Source: Cycas panzhihuaensis
Lineage: Eukaryota; Cycadophyta
Length of the DNA: 64,000 nucleotides
Assembly (NCBI GenBank): GCA_023213395.1
Contig: CM041465.1
Coordinates: 146,699,741-146,763,740 of the forward strand
Direction: 5' to 3'
Part shown: positions 56,846-64,000 of the stretch, one piece after another
How the letters are laid out: each line of letters starts with the position of its first letter
How positions within the stretch are numbered: position 1 is the stretch's first letter
Program-made: the position numbers and the translations under genes
Notes under the pieces: generated by a model
Told to the model about the DNA's origin: nothing
The model's database searches: none
The model's input: the letters and a program-made list of their open reading frames with translations, nothing else

Positions 56846-58631
56846 AATAGCAATTGAAACAGATCCATATCCTAAGATTAAAAGAATGGCTTCAATTTGA
56901 ATGTTCAAACACATAGAATCTAAATAAGAATATATTTAACATGGATCAAGGCTATATTATAAAAGAGGTAGATGTCCTCCACATCAATCATATAATACCT
57001 CTGTCACTAATGTAGAGAATCCAACTCCTAGGGTGGATTGTTCATTTCTATTAGAGCATCATGTAAATATTCCTCAAGATTAGGAACCTCATACAAGGTA
57101 GTTAAACCACTTAGTTAACTAGATTGCATATGCCAAAGTCCATCTTGATGAAATCTCAAATTAAATATACATAATTCAAAAATATATTCAAAAGGCGTTA
57201 AGTAATTTAGAATTGATTAAGCAATATAATATTGCTCAAAAATAAGAAAAGAAGAAAAAAATAAAGGTTGTAGTCAATAAGGTTCTAGAAATTCCTATAC
57301 ATGTTTCAAACACTACCACATTATCCAACATGGGTAGCCTATTCAGTCAAAAGGATAAAGGAAATATGACAATGGGAGACATAAGGATGGTCAAGAATGA
57401 GCTAGGAGCATCATCTTCTCAACTTCCTACCTGGTATAGGCACACATATACTCAATAAGTAATTCTGAATACTAATGGAATAATAGATCCATTTGACCAA
57501 ATAAATGCATGGACAATGCATTATTATACCATACTACAATCAAATCTAGTAATATAAAATAATATAAGAGTCAAGCTAGATACTAGAAATATGGAAGGCA
57601 TGGTCCCTCACTGGTGGAATTTCAGGAAATAAGAAGACAAAGACACAATTATGCAAGAAGGGATCATGAAGCTTAGAGATTCACTAGTAATAGAATTTTG
57701 TCCTACTTCCACTTATAAAAAATCCATAGATCAAATAGCATTTACTCAGATGAAGTTGTTTGATTTAGGACGATTTGATGAATTTACAGCCAACTACATG
57801 AAGTTAGTATACAAACTAGATTTACACAAAAATGATTTTGTAAAAATACAATTTTTGGGTGCACTACCAAAAAAGATAGGAACCCTTGTACAAGATAGAT
57901 TACAAAAGTTATGAGTTGGCATTGAACATAGATATTTTTCTGATTTAATTGATTATGCTAGATAAGAAATTAGAATGATTTATCTATAGAGAAATATATA
58001 AAATAAATTGTCTACCATTTCAACAACATATTATAATAAAATAGAAGGATGCAAACAATATGGTCACAAAAATAAATTGCCTAAAATTTAAGGAAGAAAT
58101 AGGTTCAAAGCAATAAAAAAGCAAAATCAGAGATTTCAGTCATTCACATTCTTCTAAAGAAAAATAAAGGCACCAAAGTTTGTTAAAGAAGTCTATTGCT
58201 ACTCATACAAACAAAAGGGACATTATACCCATTCATGTCCCAAGATGGCACCAAAAAGAGTAAGATAAATGTTTGCAAATGAAGAAATTTTCAATCAATG
58301 GGCAATGGTTGAAACAAAAGCATAAGTTGAACACTATAATAATTTGTTTCAAATAGAGTAAGGACCGATGACAAAAGATGATGTTCATATTTGGGATGAA
58401 GACATAGAAGATGAGCCCAAGGAAAGTTAAGGGAGTATTAACACAATTGATTAGTCATCTGATTATGACAAATCATCAGAGTTTTGTTTCCCATGCTCTT
58501 CTAAATAGGTGCAGGAAGATAATAATTCTATTGAAGAAGAAAATCATCCAGAAGAAACAAAATATTAAGAAGAAGAAGCAAATTGAGCAGGAATAGAGTC
58601 AAACATAGAATTCTTCACAAGCTAATGTGGT
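56846..58631 (+). pseudogene. EVE-C: linker and coat-protein segment of a third caulimovirid copy
   Basis: Begins within the linker region (matching EVE-B near 37290) and ends in the acidic region before the protease. The open stretch 57651-57914 (87 residues) is the best-preserved coat-protein core in the window (KLRDSLVIEFCPTSTYKKS, MKLFDLGRFDEFTANYMKL, QFLGALPKKIGTLVQ). The zinc knuckle at 58197-58238 has its second Cys replaced by Tyr. It follows EVE-B directly in the same direction, joined at the primer-site position with a short shared caattg, and is truncated at both ends. Confidence 0.83.
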
Positions 58632-59946
58632 AGTGTCTAAAATATGTACAAGAATTTTTGGAACCTTATTGATTGCATCCTTTATTTTTTTCTTCTTTTC
58701 TTATTTTTGAGCAATATTATATTGCTTAATCAATTCTAAATCAGTCAATGACTTTTGAATATCTTTTTGAATTCTATCCATTTAATATGAGATTTCATCA
58801 AGATGGACTTTAGCATGTGCAGTCTAGTTAACCAAGTGGTTTAACTACGTTGTATTAGGTTCTCGATATTAAGGACTATTTACATGATGCTCTAATAGAA
58901 ATGAACAATCTGCCCTGGAAGTTAGATTATGTATATTAATGACAGAGGTATTATATACCTGATGTGGAGGCCATCTACCTCTTTTATAATATAACCTTGA
59001 TCCATGTTGAGCATATTCTTGTTCAGATTCTATTTGTTTAAACATTTGAATTGAAGCCATTATTTTGATCTTGAGCCAAGGATATGTTGTTTTGATTTCT
59101 ATTGAATGACTATGTCTTACTATGGATCAAAACTTTCTTCTTCCTTTTATTCATTATTGAATTCTCCTACTTCAGGCATACAGACAAGTGGAGGAGGCAA
59201 AGCTTTTAGATCAATTGTAATTATTCTTTTAACAATCTTTGAAGGATAGACTAAAAAAGGTCTACTCATTATTACCTTTTACTTAAATGCCTAGCTTTTA
59301 AGATACTAAGATAAAATTAAATAGCCAGTTAATGTAGATTGATCTGAAATGGACTTTGCTCTAGATTCTAAATTTGAAGAATGTATAGGGAATTACATAC
59401 CATGCCCTTTATTTATAGGTGAAAAGACTATATTCATCAATTAAAATCTACATCTTGCACCTATAGTGTAATATACATATCTAGGTATCAATTTAAGATC
59501 TAGAATCTCTATGCATATAACAAATGCCTTGGATATATGTGCATCTACCAATGTTGTTATGAAGTTTAGTTGAATTGCTAAGATTACATCTTTTTGTAAA
59601 TTTCTTATAAATTGGGCAATCAAAGCATCCTTCTAATTTTTATGATGGATATCAAGGAATGTAATAATATACCTCAACTTTAAATCATAATTGGAATAAG
59701 AATGGATTACTATGTCAATTTTTGTAAAATAAATATAAAAATATTTCTGCTTGAATGAATGGTTGAATCACTATTTTTATCCCATCTTCTTTTATTTGTA
59801 AATTTACTTCTGTCTATTGTATTGTGTCTAAGGTGTGAGTAGAGAAGTTTGACTCTTTGTATAAATCTGGAATTCATAAGTTTAGATATGCAATTTCTCT
59901 AGATTTATTTATGAAACTCTCCCACTCAAGGATGAAATGATGAATT
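58632..59946 (-). pseudogene. EVE-D: inverted movement-protein to linker segment of a fourth caulimovirid copy
   Basis: Minus strand. Homology starts abruptly at gtgtctaaaatatgtac (58632) and matches EVE-A about 26700-28000. The open stretch 59441-59623 gives part of the 30K-type movement protein (FIRNLQKDVILAIQLNF, LVDAHISKAFVICIEI). 58869-59060 is the linker (QEYAQHGSRLYYKRGRWPP). Homology ends in the 5' leader at about 59946. EVE-C and EVE-D therefore meet tail to tail, with no spacer. Confidence 0.82.
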
Positions 59947-60124
59947 CTTCTGGTAATTATAATTAACAATTCATCTATAAAAATTAATTAATGATTCTCC
60001 TAGTAATTACATGATCTCCTCAAAAGGTTATAAAATAGTTGATTGATCCCTCAATATTTAAAATATGTTCTAGAATAAAATTTAAATCTTTAGCTATAAA
60101 TCACTTATTATATTTGTGTATTGG
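59947..60124. other. short unassigned AT-rich spacer
   Basis: 178 bp without coding or recognisable repeat between EVE-D and LTR-G. It contains two similar stretches around ggtaattataattaac and agtaattacatgatct. Confidence 0.4.
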
Positions 60125-60370
60125 TGTGTGTAGAGGAAAATAGAGTTTAAAAGTACAAATTGAAACTACAATTAGAAGTGCAAGCAAGGATTAGGATTGC
60201 AACACAAGATATGACCAAGGACCAAGATTGTAACCTAGAGTACAACCAATGACTAGGATTGCAACTTAGAAGTACATCTAGGACCATACTTATAATTATA
60301 ATGATTGATGTAATTATTGTTATCATTTCAATCATTAATAAGCTAATTAGGAATGATTAGTGGGAAAGAC

Positions 60371-60378
60371 TATAAAAG
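60371..60378 (+). promoter_or_regulatory. TATA box in the LTR-G 5' LTR
   Basis: TATAAAAG in the sequence gactataaaaggagcat. It is conserved in the right LTR as TATAAAAT (63652-63659), about 30 bp before the microsatellite. Confidence 0.5.
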
Positions 60379-60399
60379 GAGCATTCATATATATTGAAG

Positions 60400-60401
<2 letters not shown>

Positions 60402-60431
<30 letters not shown>
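60402..60431. repeat. (AT)n microsatellite
   Basis: About 15 uninterrupted AT repeats inside the LTR. The corresponding site in the right LTR is a GT and GA repeat (about 63687-63731), so the tract has changed composition since insertion. Confidence 0.95.
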
Positions 60432-60436
<5 letters not shown>

Positions 60437-60696
60437 TGCATTCAAATTTCCCTCCTTTTTTCCATTATATATTTCATTGTAATTAGGTTGGGGACTCTTC
60501 AATTAGTATGCTTTAGGCCTACATCCAACCCTTCTTAGATCAATGCAATCCCCTTCTTGGTAATGAAATAAGATTTGACTTAATGTTTTCTATATTATGT
60601 CAGTATTATGAGGATGTGACATTGGTAAGGTGATCATTATTCTACCTATGTGTTCCATTGATAATTGAATTATGCAGATGGTGAGTATAGAGCACA

Positions 60697-63378
60697 TCAT
60701 GGGTATCCCTGTGTATATTAATTTTATTTAGTGTGGCTAGGTGATAGTAGCACCACTCTAAAGAAAAGTGTTGAGGGGTTAGTGCTTACAGTTTATTGAC
60801 TCAAGTTAAATTTTTGTCAAAGTATTTATCTTGAAGATATAATATAAACATTGATTGGGTTATTATAATAGTGAGTAATTTAACCACTCCAACTAATAAT
60901 CATTTTTTGGCATACTATTTTTGTGATAGATGAAGGTAATTGAAATATTATTGGTGGTATTCTTATGCATATTACTAGTCAAATACACATATAACTAAGG
61001 GAGAATGAGTTCATGTGATTATGTTGATAATGACATTTATGGTTACATGAAATTTTGAATTATTATGAGATGTACCAAGATTTGTATGGAGATAAATACC
61101 AGTGGAAAAGATGATAAAAGACTATAATTCTTTCTATCAGATAAATTTATGAAGATTATTCATCACATTTAGGATAGCATAAGGGAGGAAGCCTTTTTTT
61201 GGCATAAAGGGTGCAAATCACAATGTTTACAATGTCTATACACTACCTACATAATGTTTAATCATTATGTAATTCTAGAAAAGTATATACAACATCAATA
61301 AGTGCCAATACATTATATAAATTAAGAAATAATGATTATAATAATGAGTAATTTACAACAATGATTGTATATATGTTGATAGCATTTAATTTGTGAAGAA
61401 AGGTGATAAAATTAGGGATATTTAATGAAAGGCATCAACCAATGATATTATTATGATGTTATTCCTTATGTTTTAAAGGTTTTCATTGTTATATTTTATG
61501 GTTGTATTAGATTAAAGAGAATTATTTCCATATAATGTAGCTATGGCATGATATAGAACCTTTAGGGCAATAACAATAGTTCCGATGAAATATAATCAAA
61601 ATATTATAACATCTATTGTTGTCCAAAGAGGTAGTCAATAACAACTATCATTATGTTGAAAAGTAAGTGGGGTTGTGTATTTCACATAGATACTTTTACA
61701 TTAATGATGGTGTGATGCATACACAAATGGGACTTGTCATTGGCATGATTAGGGGTACCATCATTTGACAGTCAAAAAGACTTTATTAGTTATTTTTAAT
61801 GCTTAACAAACTTTGAGTAACATAAGTCACTTGCTTTCTAAAAGTCTATTAGGGGCATCTAGATGAAATTTGTTTTCTGCCATTGTTGTTAGAATAGGGA
61901 GTTGCTACATTTAAAATGTTAATCTTAATGAATAACAATGATGGTGATAACAAGTTATGTGCAACAATAAAGTATAACTCATAGTAATGGCAAGGGTGAT
62001 AGCTTACATGATGATCATAATTATGATGTGATGATATAATTATTATACAATTATAGTCATATTATAATACCTAATTCTATTGTACAAATTAGAATAAGCA
62101 TAGTGTTAATCAACATTGTATACTATGTTTCTCTTCTTATAAGTATTCATGATTGGGTAGATAAGTGAATGATTTTGCACTCTTGTTATATGTCTATTTG
62201 AATAATACTATTCTTAAGTATATGGTTGGTCAACTAAACACCTAATATTTTTTTATACCTAGTCATGAATGGGTCATATGTTGAGTAGTGTTGAGGTTCG
62301 ATCCAATCACATATCGGGTCTATTGTAATGGACTAATATTGATCAACAGTATAGTATAGAGTGATTAAAGATGTCTCACTCAATAAAAGGTATAATATAG
62401 AAGGAGGAGAACCTAAAGTATATTTATACAAGGAAATAATGGGGAAAAAAAAATTAATCTCAAATTCTTTAAGGTATTTTCTTATACATAAGAGAATTAT
62501 GACGGTAGCAACAAGTGCAGAAATAACTTCTAACAACAATAATAATTATATCAACTTTTAGCAATAATAAGTCTATTTTATAGCATTATATATATCAGCA
62601 CAAAATAATCCCTAGATTTTATTTTTAGTTAGCCCTAATGAATCATGTATACAAGGGATGTCCTAGCAACTAACAGACTCATGAATCCATTATACATGTG
62701 CTCTAATGGATGGTTGTATCTTATATAGACTTCTAGTTAGAAGGATGATGAATTATATACCCAAGGAGCATTTTAATAACTAACAGATGTAGCTGCCAGT
62801 TACCCATGTGTTTCAGCTAATGTTCATACCCTCATATAAACTTCATTTTCATTGTAGAAGTATGGAATCATATCCAATATGACCATGGTTTATTTAGTCT
62901 TTTATATGATGATGTAATTAGGTCTTTTTAGTGATGTTTGTTAGTTACACCATGATTTTCCTATGGTATAACATACAATATGTATGAGGGCCCCAATGGT
63001 GTAGTTGAGTAGATAGATCATTTAGTAGAAAGAGGAAACTCTATAAAATATAGAAATAAGAGATGGGATATTGAGTAGATAGATTACTATAGCAAAAAGA
63101 GGTGACTCCATAAAACATAGAAATAATAGGGCACGTCAAGGGAGGATAGACAACGTAGGGGAGAAGTACACCATCAAAGGTTTTCTCAACAGATTATGAT
63201 CATGCTTTGACGTTATTATTTCTACCTAAACAAATATAGTAAGACTTTTTGGAAAACAAGGTCACCTATATATTAGAATATTATTGATTTCAAAATTTTA
63301 GGGGGATAAAGGATGAGGAAAAAAATTTAAAATTTTATGGTCTAATGAGGATGCTTGATAATTTTATGTTAGGGGAGA
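60697..63378. other. LTR-G interior, no coding found
   Basis: AT-rich DNA, with many taatgatg- and attatgatgt-type short motifs giving a low-complexity look. The overlapping 66- to 68-codon frames at 62333-62561 lie on opposite strands and lack recognisable domains. It contains the tandem pair at 63008-63135. Confidence 0.6.
63008..63135. repeat. tandem pair of about 64 bp in LTR-G interior
   Basis: Units 63008-63073 and 63074-63135 both start agtagatagat and contain aaagaggnaactc-like and cataaaayatagaaataa segments. They are diverged, so the duplication is old. Confidence 0.75.
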
Positions 63379-63991
63379 TGTGTGTAGAAAAAACTTGAGT
63401 TTAAAAGTATAAATTAAAGGTGTAATAAAAAGTGTAACTAGGGACCAATATTACAACCTAAGATATGAATAAGGGCTAAGATTTCAACCTAGAGTACAAT
63501 CAAGGACTAGGATTGCAACTCAAAAGTACAACTAGAACTATGATTATAATTATGATAAATGATATAATTATTGTTATTATTAATAAACAATCATTAGTGA
63601 ATTAGTTAAAAGTTAGTTAGGAATTAGTTGGGAATGGTTAGGAGGAATGACTATAAAATGAGCATCCATGTATATTAAAGGAATGTGTATGTGTGTGTGT
63701 GTGTATGAGAGAGAGAAAGAGAGAGAGAGAGATCATTAGGCTTTTCTTCTTTTCTTCCACTACATTTCTCATTATGATTGGGTTGAGGTCTCTTTAATTA
63801 TTATACTTTGGGCCTACACCTGACCCTTCTTAGGTTAGTGTAGTCCCCTTATTAATAATAAAATAAGATTTTTCTTAATTTCTTGAATAGTATGTTAGTA
63901 TTATAACCATGTGGCATTAGTAAGGTGATTATTATTCTACTTGTGTGTTTCCTTTTTACTTTAATTCTATCTATGGTAAGTAGGGAGCACA
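63379..63991 (+). repeat. 3' LTR of LTR-G
   Basis: Starts TGTGTGTAGAAAAAAC after the purine tract and ends near GGGAGCACA, nine bases before the window end. It contains a (GT)n and (GA)n compound microsatellite at about 63687-63731. Confidence 0.75.
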
Positions 63992-64000
63992 TAATTAGAA

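Larger units (their letters stand above)
60125..60696 (+). repeat. 5' LTR of LTR-G
   Basis: Starts TGTGTGTAGAGGAAAA and ends near GAGCACA. It has internal short repeats of aaggattaggattgcaac type (60190-60270), a TATAAAAG box at 60371-60378, and an (AT)n microsatellite at 60402-60431. Confidence 0.75.
60125..63991 (+). mobile_element. LTR-G: coding-free LTR element (LARD-like)
   Basis: Direct repeats of about 570-613 bp at 60125-60696 and 63379-63991, with TG...CA ends and a purine tract (aggggaga) directly before the right one. The 2.68-kb interior has no frame above about 70 codons and no gag or pol motif on either strand. It would depend on enzymes of another element. No clear target duplication or standard primer site was found (the sequence after the left LTR is tcatgggtatccctg). 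Divergence between the LTRs is high. Confidence 0.75.

Noticed and set aside
62333-62561. Overlapping 66- to 68-codon frames on opposite strands in LTR-G
   Set aside because: Low-complexity composition, no domain, and mutual overlap point to chance.

Overview
This 64 kb window is AT-rich nuclear DNA from a plant. It is built almost entirely from decayed retroelements, and I find no host protein gene, tRNA or rRNA. The plant origin is inferred from three things: endogenous caulimovirid (plant pararetrovirus) copies, Ty1/copia elements, and a chromodomain-bearing Ty3/gypsy element. Several of these elements are primed by initiator tRNA-Met. Heavy transition decay, deep nesting and the absence of genes suit a large, slowly purged genome. 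The sequence does not allow a species call.

Layout. 1-3797 is the 3' part of a plus-strand copia (Copia-A) with its 3' LTR. 3798-5619 is unassigned. 5620-59946 is one cluster of four endogenous caulimovirid segments. EVE-A (minus, 5620-28511) and EVE-B (plus, 28511-56845) are each close to one genome unit and meet head to head near 28511. EVE-C (plus, 56846-58631) follows EVE-B in tandem. EVE-D (minus, 58632-59946) faces EVE-C tail to tail. In EVE-A and EVE-B the recognisable order is leader, movement protein, coat protein with zinc knuckle, protease, reverse transcriptase, RNase H, then an intergenic region with a TATA box. All are broken by stops and frameshifts.

Six LTR retrotransposons have split these viral copies. 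In EVE-A they are Copia-B (6790-12108), the small non-autonomous Copia-C (14092-16947) and Copia-D1 (17602-26027). In EVE-B they are Copia-E (29336-36867), Copia-D2 (39759-48195, same family as D1) and the chromovirus Gypsy-F (50374-56455). Most boundaries were placed by LTR pairs, a primer-binding site, a polypurine tract and, in several cases, a target-site duplication. The viral reading frame continues on the other side of each insertion. To the right, 60125-63991 is a coding-free LTR element (LTR-G).

Most noteworthy are the inverted, near-complete pararetrovirus copies whose ends fall at the tRNA-Met primer site; the serial use of that DNA as an insertion site; a 77-bp duplication around Copia-D2; and long family-D leaders that hold a tRNA-like B box and an unalignable GC-rich, tandem-repeat block. 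Nothing here looks capable of making a functional protein set. Transcribed inverted viral copies could form double-stranded RNA, which is inference only.
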